Assembly (NCBI GenBank): GCA_036745275.1
Contig: DAIOGK010000014.1
Location: forward strand, 1 to 64,000
Direction of reading: 5' to 3'
DNA from: JAIUNP01 sp020161975
Lineage (GTDB): Bacteria > Pseudomonadota > Alphaproteobacteria > Rhizobiales > Beijerinckiaceae
DNA length: 64,000 nt
The stretch's first letter is position 1, and the number at the start of each line of letters is the position of its first letter. Both the position numbers and the translations under genes were made by a program. Below, piece by piece: positions 52,443 to 60,985 of this stretch. The notes under the pieces were generated by a model that was given only the letters and a program-made list of their open reading frames with translations, did not search any database and was not told the origin of the DNA.

Positions 52443-53414
52443 ATGCTCTACAATATCTTCATCGACCCCTTCGTGCAGATGGCGCAGATGCCGGATCTTC
52501 TGGTCCAGACGCTGTGGGAGGGGCTGGTCGCCGGCGTTCTGTATGCGTTGATCGCGCTTGGCTTCGTGCTGATCTTCAAGGCATCCGGCGTGTTCAACTT
52601 CGCGCAGGGCATCATGGTGGTGTTCGCCGGGCTGACGCTGGTGGGCCTTTACGAAAAACTCTCGCCGTCGACAGGGCAGGGACTGGGGGCGTTCCTGGCA
52701 CTCGTCCTGACCATCGGCGTGATGTTCGTGCTGGCCTGGACCATCGAGCGGGTGGTTCTGCGACCCTTGGTGAACCAGCCGGACATCATCCTGTTCATGG
52801 CGACTTTCGGGATCACCTTCTTCCTCATCGGCTTTGGCGAATCCATTTTCGGCGGCAGCCCGAAGAAGATGATCACCGAACAACTGCTGTTGCCCACCGG
52901 GGCCATCGACCTCAACATTCTGGGCGGACGCGTGATTATCCAGAAACTCGACATCGCGGCGGCGGTGATCGCGGGGCTGATGGTGGCCGGGCTTGCGCTG
53001 TTCTTCCAGTACACCCGCATCGGCCGGGCGCTGCGCGCCGTTGCGGACAGCCACAAGGCGGCACTGTCGGTCGGGATTTCGCTGAACCAGATCTGGGTCA
53101 TCGTCTGGTTCACTGCCGGTATTGTTGCGCTGGTGACAGGCATCATGTGGGGTGCGCGGTCGGATGTGTCGTTCGGCCTTTCGGTGATTGCGCTGAAGGC
53201 GCTGCCGGTGCTGATCCTCGGCGGGTTCACCTCCGTGCCGGGCGCCATCGTCGGCGGGCTGATCATCGGCATCGGCGAGAAGATGGGCGAGTTCTACTGG
53301 GGGCCGCTGGTGGGCGGCGGTATCGAGAGCTGGCTTGCCTATATCATCGCGCTGGCCTTCCTGCTGTTCCGGCCGCAGGGCCTGTTCGGCGACAAGATCA
53401 TCGAGCGGATTTAA
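52443..53414 (+). CDS. Liv-type ABC importer permease (LivH like)
   Basis: A 323-residue membrane protein with about eight helices. It starts MLYNIFIDPFVQMAQMPDLL and shows the LivH features GLVAGVLYALIALGFVLIFKASGVFNFAQG and LGGFTSVPGAIVGGLIIGIGE. It pairs with the following LivM-like permease to form the channel. It follows the ATPase by 10 bases with GAGGGGAACG as ribosome site. Confidence 0.95.
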   Translation: MLYNIFIDPFVQMAQMPDLLVQTLWEGLVAGVLYALIALGFVLIFKASGVFNFAQGIMVVFAGLTLVGLYEKLSPSTGQGLGAFLALVLTIGVMFVLAWTIERVVLRPLVNQPDIILFMATFGITFFLIGFGESIFGGSPKKMITEQLLLPTGAIDLNILGGRVIIQKLDIAAAVIAGLMVAGLALFFQYTRIGRALRAVADSHKAALSVGISLNQIWVIVWFTAGIVALVTGIMWGARSDVSFGLSVIALKALPVLILGGFTSVPGAIVGGLIIGIGEKMGEFYWGPLVGGGIESWLAYIIALAFLLFRPQGLFGDKIIERI

Positions 53415-53426
53415 GGGGGATCGTCC

Positions 53427-54503
53427 GTGCTCTACCGTGAAGCCGGTCAGTTCAAGACCACCTATGAAGCCGACATGGCCGTATTTCCGATCCGGCAGGA
53501 CCGGATCGGTCTTGGCCTGATCATCCTCGCAGCGTTTCTGCTCCCGCTCTTCTCCAGCGACTTCTTCATCGGCACGGTGATGGTGCCGTTCCTGGTGTTT
53601 TCGCTGGCGGCCATCGGGCTTAACCTCCTGACGGGGTATACGGGGCTGTTGTCGCTTGGCACGGGCGCCTTCATGGGCGTTGGCGCCTATGCCTGCTACA
53701 AGCTGACCATCGCCTTTCCCGAGGTGAACGTGCTTATCTGGATCGTGGCGTCGGGCTTCTTTTCTGCGGCGGTGGGAGTGCTGTTCGGTTTGCCCAGTCT
53801 TCGCATCAAGGGCTTCTATCTTGCGGTGGCGACGCTGGCGGCGCAGTTCTTCCTCGAATGGTGCTTCGTGCGCATTCCCTGGCTCTACAACTACTCCTCG
53901 TCCGGCTCGATCGATGTGCCGACCAGGACGCTGTTCGACATTGCGATAACAGGGCCCCAGGCGACGCCGACGACGCGCTATCTCGTTCTGTTGTCCATCG
54001 TGGTTATCTTTACCTGGATCGCCTCGAACATCGTGCGGGGCCGTATCGGGCGGATGTGGATGGCGATCCGCGACATGGACATCGCGGCCGAACTGATGGG
54101 CATCCGCCCCTTGCAGACCAAGTTGCTCGCGTTTGCTGTCTCGTCCTTCTACTGCGGCGTCGCCGGGGCAGTGATGATGTTTCTGTGGTACGGCGGCGGC
54201 GAGGCGAAAGACGCCTTCAACATCAACCTCAGCTTCAACATCCTGTTCATGATCATCATCGGCGGGCTGGGATCGCTGCTCGGGGCGTTCCTCGGCGCGG
54301 GGTTGCTGCATCTTGTGCCGATCTTTCTCAAGTTCGGCCTGCCGGCGCTCGGCGTACCGATCGGCGGCGAGACCGCCGAGCACTGGACGCATATCATCAT
54401 CGGCATGCTGATCATCTTCTTCCTTATCGTCGAGCCGCACGGGCTTGCCCGGCTGTGGTCGATCACCAAACAGAAGCTGAGGATGTGGCCATTCCCGTAC
54501 TGA
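53427..54503 (+). CDS. Liv-type ABC importer permease (LivM like)
   Basis: A 358-residue membrane protein, GTG start with AAGGGGG upstream. Conserved parts are GLNLLTGYTGLLSLGTGAFMGVGAYA and the late IIGGLGSLLGAFLGAGLLH. Together with the previous protein it forms the heterodimeric channel. A GC-rich dyad (54517-54529) after its stop separates it from the binding-protein gene. Confidence 0.95.
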   Translation: MLYREAGQFKTTYEADMAVFPIRQDRIGLGLIILAAFLLPLFSSDFFIGTVMVPFLVFSLAAIGLNLLTGYTGLLSLGTGAFMGVGAYACYKLTIAFPEVNVLIWIVASGFFSAAVGVLFGLPSLRIKGFYLAVATLAAQFFLEWCFVRIPWLYNYSSSGSIDVPTRTLFDIAITGPQATPTTRYLVLLSIVVIFTWIASNIVRGRIGRMWMAIRDMDIAAELMGIRPLQTKLLAFAVSSFYCGVAGAVMMFLWYGGGEAKDAFNINLSFNILFMIIIGGLGSLLGAFLGAGLLHLVPIFLKFGLPALGVPIGGETAEHWTHIIIGMLIIFFLIVEPHGLARLWSITKQKLRMWPFPY

Positions 54504-54516
54504 GCGCGGCGACGCG

Positions 54517-54529
54517 CCCGGTCCGGGCA
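54517..54529. repeat. Short GC-rich dyad between livM-like and binding-protein genes
   Basis: GCCCGG-T-CCGGGC (54517-54529) is a perfect 13-base dyad, 14 bases after the permease stop and followed by AAAACT. It may shape differential stability so that the binding protein is made in excess, as often seen in such operons. It is not a standard terminator. Confidence 0.3.
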
Positions 54530-54612
54530 AAACTCCGGCAACGGAGTGAAGACTATCTGAACTGCCGCTGTCCTGCCGGATGGCGGAAACGAGTGAAACC
54601 GGGAGGAAACCA

Positions 54613-55938
54613 ATGACACTCAGGAAAATCGCACTCGGCCTTGCCGCCGCGACTGCGCTCACCACCTTTGCTGGCACGACGACCGTGCAGGCGCAGGAAT
54701 CGATCTTCGTTCCGCTGCTGACCTACCGCACCGGCCCGTTCGCCGGTTCGGGCACGCATATCGCCGACGGCATGCATGACTACCTCCGCATGCTCAACGA
54801 ACGCGACGGCGGGATCGGCGGTGTCAAGATCGAGATCGAGGAATGCGAGACCGGCTATGACACCAAGAAAGGCGTCGAGTGCTACGAGGCGCTGAAGTCC
54901 AAGAAGCCGGTGATGGTGAACCCCTATTCGACCGGCATTACGCTTCAGGTCATCCCGAAGGCGGGCATCGACAAGATTCCGGTGCTGGCGATGGCGTACG
55001 GTCTTTCGGCTGCTGCGGTCGGAGAGACCTTTCCGTGGATCTTCAACCCGCCGGCCACCTACTGGGACGGCGCCTCGATGTTCATCAACCATGTCATCGC
55101 CACCGAGGGCGGCGCGGACAAGCTGAAGGGCAAGAAAATTGGCCTGCTGCATCTTGATGCGCCCTATGGCAAGGAGCCGATCCCTTTCCTCGAAGCCATG
55201 GCAAAGGAATACGGCTTCGAACTGAAGCTTTATCCGGTGCCTGCTGACAAGATGCAGGACCAGTCCTCGCAGTGGCTCGCCATCCGGCGTGACCGGGCCG
55301 ACTGGATCTACAACCAGGGCTGGGGCGCGATGAACCCGACCGCGGTGAAGGAAGCGGTGAAGAACGGCTTCAAGATGGATCGCTTCGTCAATGTTTGGTG
55401 GGCGTCGGGTGACGACGATGCACGTGCCGGTGAGGCCGGAGCGAAGGGGATCAAGGGTCTGATCTTCAACTCGTCCGGCACCGAATTCCCGGTGATCAAG
55501 GACATCCAGAAGCATGTCGTGGACAAGGGACTGTCCAAGGCGGACAAGGCCAAGGTTGGAGAGCAGCTCTATAACCGCGGTGTCTATAACTCGATGCTGA
55601 TCGCCGAGGCGATCCGCACGGCTCAGAAGGTGACCGGCAAAAAGGCGGTGACCGGCGAAGATGTGCGTCGTGGTCTTGAATCGCTGGACATCACCGAAGC
55701 CCGTCTCAAAGAAATGGGCATGGATGGCTTTGCCGCCCCGGTGAAGGTGTCCTGCAAGGACCACTCGGGTCACAACAAGGCGTATATCGCCCAGTGGGAT
55801 GGCACCAAGTGGACGAAGGCTTCGGACTGGATCGCGCCCGACGCGGCCAAGGTTCAGCCGCTGCTCGATGCGGCAGCCAAGGACTATGCCGAGAAGAACA
55901 ACTGGCCGAAGCGCACCGAACCCTGCGACCAGAAGTAA
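54613..55938 (+). CDS. Liv-type ABC importer periplasmic binding protein
   Basis: A 441-residue type I binding protein (Peripla_BP_6). Signal peptide MTLRKIALGLAAATALTTFAGTTTVQA with cleavage before QES. Features include RTGPFAGSGTHIADGMHDYL near the N terminus and the paired domain segment VYNSMLIAEAIRTAQK. Length is above that of leucine-binding proteins (about 370), as in members for aromatic or other organic acids. Ribosome site GGGAGGAAACCA fits the ATG at 54613. Confidence 0.95.
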   Translation: MTLRKIALGLAAATALTTFAGTTTVQAQESIFVPLLTYRTGPFAGSGTHIADGMHDYLRMLNERDGGIGGVKIEIEECETGYDTKKGVECYEALKSKKPVMVNPYSTGITLQVIPKAGIDKIPVLAMAYGLSAAAVGETFPWIFNPPATYWDGASMFINHVIATEGGADKLKGKKIGLLHLDAPYGKEPIPFLEAMAKEYGFELKLYPVPADKMQDQSSQWLAIRRDRADWIYNQGWGAMNPTAVKEAVKNGFKMDRFVNVWWASGDDDARAGEAGAKGIKGLIFNSSGTEFPVIKDIQKHVVDKGLSKADKAKVGEQLYNRGVYNSMLIAEAIRTAQKVTGKKAVTGEDVRRGLESLDITEARLKEMGMDGFAAPVKVSCKDHSGHNKAYIAQWDGTKWTKASDWIAPDAAKVQPLLDAAAKDYAEKNNWPKRTEPCDQK

Positions 55939-56069
55939 GGCAACCTGCATTCGGCGGTTGGCAATCGGGGTTCCGATTGTCGGCTGCCGGTGCGGATGAC
56001 CAAACAGGTATCGGCGGGCGGCTCTTCGCCGGCTGCCGATTGCCGAGAGACAACCGCCGGAGATTTTCC
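55939..56069. repeat. Structured spacer with nested dyads between binding-protein and LivF-like genes
   Basis: In this 131-base gap CAATCGG (55962-55968) pairs with CCGATTG (55973-55979). A larger dyad brings TCGGCGGTTG (55951-55960) against CAACCGCCGG just before the next gene (about 56051-56060), and GGCTGCCG occurs twice (about 55981 and 56033). The pattern resembles an intergenic palindromic repeat; only one copy is seen in the window. Confidence 0.4.
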
Positions 56070-56900
56070 ATGGTCGCGCCTGCCCCTGTCGCCGCTCCCG
56101 AGACCATCCTGACCGTCAACAACATCGAGGTGATCTATGATCATGTGATCCTCGTGCTGAAGGGCGTGTCGCTTACCGTGCCGAAGGGTGGCATCGTCGC
56201 CATTCTGGGCGCAAACGGGGCCGGCAAGACGACGACGCTGAAAGCCGTGTCGAACCTGCTGCGCGCCGAGCGTGGCGAGGTCACGAAGGGCTCGATCATC
56301 TTTGACGGCGAACGGATTGATCGCATGTCGCCGAATGAACTTGTCCGGCGCGGCTGCATCCAGGTCATGGAGGGGCGTCATTGCTTCGGCCATTTGACCA
56401 TCGAGGAGAACCTTCTCACCGGTGCGTTCACGCGGCGCGATGGCAACAGGGCCATCAAGGACGACCTTGAGAAGGTTTATAATTATTTCCCCCGTCTGCG
56501 GCAGCGGATGAAGTCGATGGCGGGCTACACTTCTGGTGGCGAACAGCAGATGTGCGCCATCGGGCGGGCGCTGATGAGCCGGCCCAAGATGATTTTGCTC
56601 GACGAGCCGTCGATGGGCCTTGCCCCGCAGGTGGTCGAGGAGATCTTCGAGATCGTGAAAGACCTCAATGCGAAGGAGAATGTCTCCTTCCTTCTTGCCG
56701 AACAGAACACCAACCAGGCGCTGAAATACGCGACCTACGGCTATATTCTCGAAACCGGCCGGGTGGTGATGGATGGCGAGGCAAGCGCGTTGCGCGAGAA
56801 CGAGGACGTCAAGGAATTCTATCTGGGCGTCGGGGAGGGAACGCGCAAGTCCTTCCGCGACGTGAAGAGTTACAAGCGCCGCAAGCGGTGGCTTGCCTGA
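56070..56900 (+). CDS. Liv-type ABC importer ATPase (LivF like)
   Basis: A 276-residue ATPase: Walker A GANGAGKTT, VMEGRHCFGHLTIEENLL, signature SGGEQQM and Walker B MILLDEPSMGLAP, then a C-terminal basic tail (SYKRRKRWLA) longer than in standard LivF. The ATG at 56070 begins an Ala/Pro-rich lead (MVAPAPVAAPE). It completes the importer. The ligase-like gene follows 14 bases after the stop. Confidence 0.95.
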   Translation: MVAPAPVAAPETILTVNNIEVIYDHVILVLKGVSLTVPKGGIVAILGANGAGKTTTLKAVSNLLRAERGEVTKGSIIFDGERIDRMSPNELVRRGCIQVMEGRHCFGHLTIEENLLTGAFTRRDGNRAIKDDLEKVYNYFPRLRQRMKSMAGYTSGGEQQMCAIGRALMSRPKMILLDEPSMGLAPQVVEEIFEIVKDLNAKENVSFLLAEQNTNQALKYATYGYILETGRVVMDGEASALRENEDVKEFYLGVGEGTRKSFRDVKSYKRRKRWLA

Positions 56901-56914
56901 AGATGGAGAGTGCG

Positions 56915-58147
56915 ATGTCGCAGTTCTACGATCGGGCGGAAATTCGCACCCCGGCGGCGCGCGAACGGGCACTGTTCCGGTCTTTGCGCGCCATTCTGGT
57001 GCCGGCAATGGGGCGGGCGCCGGCTCTGAAACGGCAATTGCGCGGGATCGACATTGCCAAACTGCGCTCACGGGCGGATTTGCAGCGCATTCCGGTGATC
57101 CGCAAGTCGGACATCAAGGCGTTGCAGGAGGCGAACCCGCCCTTCGCGGGGCTTGCTGCCGCCAAAACAGCGGCACTGCTGCGTATTCTGGTCTCGCCCG
57201 GGCCGATCTTCGAACCCGAGGGCACTGCGACCGACTGGTGGGGCGCGGCGCGTGCCTTCCACGCCGCCGGGTTCCGGCGCGGCGATCTGGTGCACAACAC
57301 TTTTTCGTATCATCTCACGCCGGGCGGCCACATCATGGAATCGGGGTGCCGGGCGCTGGGCTGTCCGGTCATTCCTGCTGGCGTCGGCAACACCGAACAG
57401 CAGTTCGAGGCCGTCTCCCTCCTGAAACCGGTCGGCTATGCGGGAACGCCTGATTTTCTCAAGCTCCTGATCGACAAGGGGCAGGCCGCCGGTTTCGACA
57501 TGGGGTCGATCAGCAAGGCGCTGGTCTCCGGCGCAGCCTTTCCTCCCTCGTTGCAACAGGAGATCGCCGCGCGTGGCATTGAGGCCTATCAGGCCTATGC
57601 CACGGCAGAACTTGGGATCATCGCCTATGAGGGGCCGGCCCGCAGCGGGTTGATCGTCAACGAGGGGCTGATTGTCGAAATCGTCAAGCCTGGGACGAAC
57701 GAGGCTGTCCGCGACGGCGAGATTGGTGAAATCGTCGTCACACGGCTTTCCGAAGACTATCCGCTGGTTCGCTTCGGAACAGGCGACATGTCGAAGGTTC
57801 TGCCGGGGGCAAGCCCCTGCGGGCGCACCAACATGCGTCTTGCCGGATGGCTCGGCCGTGCCGATCAGACCACCAAGATCAAGGGCATGTTCGTGCATCC
57901 AGGGCAGGTCAATGAGGTCGCCAAGCGCCATCCCGAACTTGCTCGGCTCAGGCTTGTCGTCACCCGCGCGAACGAGCAGGACGTGATGACCCTGCGTGCT
58001 GAATGCGCGGACGTCTCCACGACGCTTGCGGCGGCGGTGGGCGAAACCCTTCAAGCCATGACCAAGTTGCGGGGGGCTGTCGAGATTGTTGCGCCGGGCA
58101 GCCTGCCGCAGGACGGCAAGATCATCGCTGACGACCGCCCGGTGTAA
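56915..58147 (+). CDS. PaaK-like (phenylacetate-CoA ligase family) protein with altered P-loop
   Basis: A 410-residue member of the phenylacetate-CoA ligase family (COG1541). It keeps the PaaK-like layout: basic N-terminal helix bundle, VIPAGVGNTEQQ, YATAELGIIAYEG, RFGTGDMSKVLPG and the C-terminal lid domain GRADQTTKIKGMFVHPGQVNEV. The usual phosphate loop (S-S-G-T-T-G-K) is replaced by residues 94-102, S-P-G-P-I-F-E-P-E, so the normal adenylation site is changed. I use the ATG at 56915, with GGAG 6 bases ahead. As the last gene of the importer operon it may ligate, bind or process the imported acid. Confidence 0.88.
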   Translation: MSQFYDRAEIRTPAARERALFRSLRAILVPAMGRAPALKRQLRGIDIAKLRSRADLQRIPVIRKSDIKALQEANPPFAGLAAAKTAALLRILVSPGPIFEPEGTATDWWGAARAFHAAGFRRGDLVHNTFSYHLTPGGHIMESGCRALGCPVIPAGVGNTEQQFEAVSLLKPVGYAGTPDFLKLLIDKGQAAGFDMGSISKALVSGAAFPPSLQQEIAARGIEAYQAYATAELGIIAYEGPARSGLIVNEGLIVEIVKPGTNEAVRDGEIGEIVVTRLSEDYPLVRFGTGDMSKVLPGASPCGRTNMRLAGWLGRADQTTKIKGMFVHPGQVNEVAKRHPELARLRLVVTRANEQDVMTLRAECADVSTTLAAAVGETLQAMTKLRGAVEIVAPGSLPQDGKIIADDRPV

Positions 58148-58186
58148 ACCCCGGCAGGGCTCGGCGCTGCCGCCGGGCCTTCACCG

Positions 58187-59737
58187 TCACTTCGCGGTGA
58201 TGCGACCCTCGACCTTGCTCTCGACCTTGCCGAGCTTGCGGACGTGGCCCATCACGACATTGGCCATGAGCTTGCCATCGGTCTTGCCGATCAGTGTCCG
58301 TCCGCGGCCCAGTGCACCGTAACCATCTCCGCCGCCGAACATGAAGTCATTCGAGGCGACCTTGTATTTCGCTGCCGGATCGAGCGGCTTGCCGTTCGCC
58401 TCGATGGAAACGATGCGGCTGCCGGCAGGCGCCTTCGGATCGTAAACGACTTTAAGGCCGGACACCTGCGGGAAGCGGCCTGCACGGTTATCCACCTGCG
58501 AGACGCCATTTTCCAGCGCGTCACGGATGTCCTTGCCGGTAATCTCGACCATGACGGTGGAATTGCCGAAGGGCATCTCGGTCAGGATATCGCGGCGGGT
58601 GAGGGTTGCGCCGGCCGGATACTGCTTGTTGGCGCGAATGCCGCCGCCGTTGGTGATTGCAAGGTCAGCGCCGGTCTCGGCGCGGATCGCATCGGCGATG
58701 AGGTTGCCGATTGCAGCCTCCTGCGAGCGGACGGTGGCCGAGCGGCTGTCGAGTTCGACTGCTGTCGAGCCCAGCGTCACATCGAGTTCGCGCGAGAGTT
58801 CCGCTTCGTATTTCTTGACCAGAACGTCGGCTTCGGGATCGGTCGCGACGGGCAAGGAATCGATGGGCCGGAACGAGGGGCGCCAGGTCACGGTGCGCTT
58901 GCCGTCCTTCTCCGCGATGATGCAATACATGTCGATGGCGGTGACGTATTCACCTTCCTCGCCCGATTCCACCATGGCAACCCGGTTGTCGTAGGCGATG
59001 CGCAAGTCATGGTCATGGCCGGTCAGCAGCACATCGACAAGGCGCGAGCGCATGATTTCAAGGTCGCGCGCGAAATCGGTATGGGTGACCGCGACGACAA
59101 TATCGGCGCCGGCGTCACGCAGGGCCTTGGACTGCTCGCGGACGGCGGTCATCTCATCGGAGAATTTAAAGCCGCCGGCCGAGGACATCAGCGGCGTTGC
59201 CGCCAGCGCAACGCCGAAGACGCCGACCTTGACGGGGCCAAGATCAAAGATCTTCCGATCCTCGTGACCTGGCAATTGCGAGCCGTCCTCGTTGCGCAGG
59301 TTGGCGGCCATGAACAGGGATCTCGATTCGGCGCGGCGTTTGAGGTAAACCTCCTTGCCGAAGTCGAATTCGTGGTTGCCGGGCACGAACACATCCGGGG
59401 GGACGATGTTGAGCAGTTCAACCGTATGGGCGCCCTGGTCAAAGCCGCTCATCAGCGAGGGGGAGTACATGTCGCCCGCGTGGGCGTAGAGCATGGGCAC
59501 GCCCTTGGCGCGTTCGGCGCGGGCAATGGCCGCGAGCTTGGAAAAGCCGCCCTTGCCGCCGCCGGAGCCGGAAATCTTGTAAATATCGTTGACCAGCAGA
59601 AGCCGGAAGGTTGGCGTGGCACCATCGCGTGCGGCCTGGGCCACGGCCTCCTCGGCGGAGGTTGCGAGGATCGTCGCGCCCGCCATGCCTCCTGCCACCG
59701 CGATCCTGAAGGCCTCACGCCTGCTCATTCCCGTCAT
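58187..59737 (-). CDS. Tat-exported 5'-nucleotidase/metallophosphatase
   Basis: A 516-residue secreted enzyme with an N-terminal calcineurin-like domain and a C-terminal 5'-nucleotidase domain (about 325-500). Tat signal SRREAFRIAVAGG. Metal motifs are D51-I-Y53 (the usual D-x-H has Tyr), GD89, GNHE (120-123), THTDFARD and GHDHDL. The C-terminal part has ITNGGGIR and FGGGDGYGALG, the substrate-binding signature. It would hydrolyse nucleotides or related phosphates in the periplasm. GGAGAGACCG precedes the ATG at 59737; a second ATG three codons on is possible. Convergent with the PaaK-like gene. Confidence 0.93.
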   Translation of the reverse strand: MTGMSRREAFRIAVAGGMAGATILATSAEEAVAQAARDGATPTFRLLLVNDIYKISGSGGGKGGFSKLAAIARAERAKGVPMLYAHAGDMYSPSLMSGFDQGAHTVELLNIVPPDVFVPGNHEFDFGKEVYLKRRAESRSLFMAANLRNEDGSQLPGHEDRKIFDLGPVKVGVFGVALAATPLMSSAGGFKFSDEMTAVREQSKALRDAGADIVVAVTHTDFARDLEIMRSRLVDVLLTGHDHDLRIAYDNRVAMVESGEEGEYVTAIDMYCIIAEKDGKRTVTWRPSFRPIDSLPVATDPEADVLVKKYEAELSRELDVTLGSTAVELDSRSATVRSQEAAIGNLIADAIRAETGADLAITNGGGIRANKQYPAGATLTRRDILTEMPFGNSTVMVEITGKDIRDALENGVSQVDNRAGRFPQVSGLKVVYDPKAPAGSRIVSIEANGKPLDPAAKYKVASNDFMFGGGDGYGALGRGRTLIGKTDGKLMANVVMGHVRKLGKVESKVEGRITAK

Positions 59738-59840
59738 CGGTCTCTCCGCTGAATTTTGCGGCGCGCATGATGCGCTGCCCTTTGACCAAACTCAAGAACA
59801 TCTCACTGGAAAGCGTCGCGAAATCCACTAAACAGACGCT

Positions 59841-60881
59841 ATGAAACCCGATCAAAAGTCCGCGCTTCGTCCGGCCAATCATCCACCTGCACGTCATGGC
59901 AAGGTGGGGGTGCTTCTGCTCAATCTCGGCACGCCCGATGGCACGGGCTACTGGCCGATGCGGCGCTATCTCAAGGAATTTCTCTCCGACCGGCGTGTCA
60001 TTGAGGAGCCGCGCTGGAAGTGGTGGCCCATTCTCAATCTGATCATTCTGTCGACCCGCCCGCGTTCCAAGGGGCGGGATTACGCCTCCATCTGGAACAA
60101 CGACCGCAATGAAGGGCCGCTGAAGACCATCACGCGCGATCAGGCCGATAAGCTTGGCCAGCGGCTTTCCGCCTTGCCGAATGTCATGGTCGACTGGGCG
60201 ATGCGTTATGCCAATCCGACGACCGAAAGCCGCATCCGTGCGCTGAGCGAGGCGGGCTGCGACCGCATTCTTCTGGTGCCGCTCTATCCGCAATATGCCG
60301 CTGCGACCACGGCAACGGCGAATGACCAGGCTTTTCGCGCGCTGATGGGGATGCGCTGGCAGCCCTACGTGCGGGTTGCACCCGCCTGGCATGATGATCC
60401 GGCCTATATCACCGCGCTCGCGCGGTCGGTGAGAACACATCTGGCGACACTGGATTACGATCCTGAAGTGCTGGTCTCGACCTTCCACGGAATGCCGGAA
60501 AAGTACCTTGCGGCGGGCGATCCCTACCATTGCCAGTGTCTCAAGACCGGGCGCCTGCTGCGTGAGGAACTGGGCTGGGACAAGGAGCGCTTTGTCATTT
60601 CCTTCCAGTCGCGGTTCGGCAACGATCCGTGGTTGCAGCCTTACACCGATGAAACGGTCGCGGCGCTCGGCAAGAAGGGCGTGAAGTCGCTGGCGATGAT
60701 TGCGCCAGGCTTTGCTGCCGATTGCCTGGAGACGCTGGAGGAACTCGACGTCGAGAACCGTGAGATCTTCCTGCACAACGGGGGCGAAAAGTTCAGCTAC
60801 ATTCCGGCGCTCAACGCGTCCGAACCCGGCGTGGATGTGATCGAGACGGTGGTTCGGCGCGAACTGATGGGATGGGTCTGA
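59841..60881 (+). CDS. hemH: Ferrochelatase
   Basis: A 346-residue enzyme inserting ferrous iron into protoporphyrin IX at the last step of heme synthesis. Motifs: LLLNLGTPD near the N terminus, LVPLYPQYAAATTA, the catalytic H216 in STFHGMPEKYL, PYHCQC and SFQSRFGNDPWLQPYTD, and APGFAADCLETLEEL with the paired Glu. No [2Fe-2S] C-terminal tail is seen. It is divergent from the phosphatase with a 103-base gap. Confidence 0.97.
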   Translation: MKPDQKSALRPANHPPARHGKVGVLLLNLGTPDGTGYWPMRRYLKEFLSDRRVIEEPRWKWWPILNLIILSTRPRSKGRDYASIWNNDRNEGPLKTITRDQADKLGQRLSALPNVMVDWAMRYANPTTESRIRALSEAGCDRILLVPLYPQYAAATTATANDQAFRALMGMRWQPYVRVAPAWHDDPAYITALARSVRTHLATLDYDPEVLVSTFHGMPEKYLAAGDPYHCQCLKTGRLLREELGWDKERFVISFQSRFGNDPWLQPYTDETVAALGKKGVKSLAMIAPGFAADCLETLEELDVENREIFLHNGGEKFSYIPALNASEPGVDVIETVVRRELMGWV

Positions 60882-60985
60882 TCGCCGCTGAAATGCCGGA
60901 AAGTTCGCAATAGTGTTGCCATGTGGGGGCGGCGTCGTCACAGTCGGTGCGGCGCGGGGCCTGCGCGCGGTTCGGGAGAAATTCG

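Noticed and set aside
52401..54677. A 758-codon minus-strand frame across the Liv permease genes
   Set aside because: Composition is Asp/Arg/His/Gln-rich without family features, and the plus strand encodes well-defined permeases.
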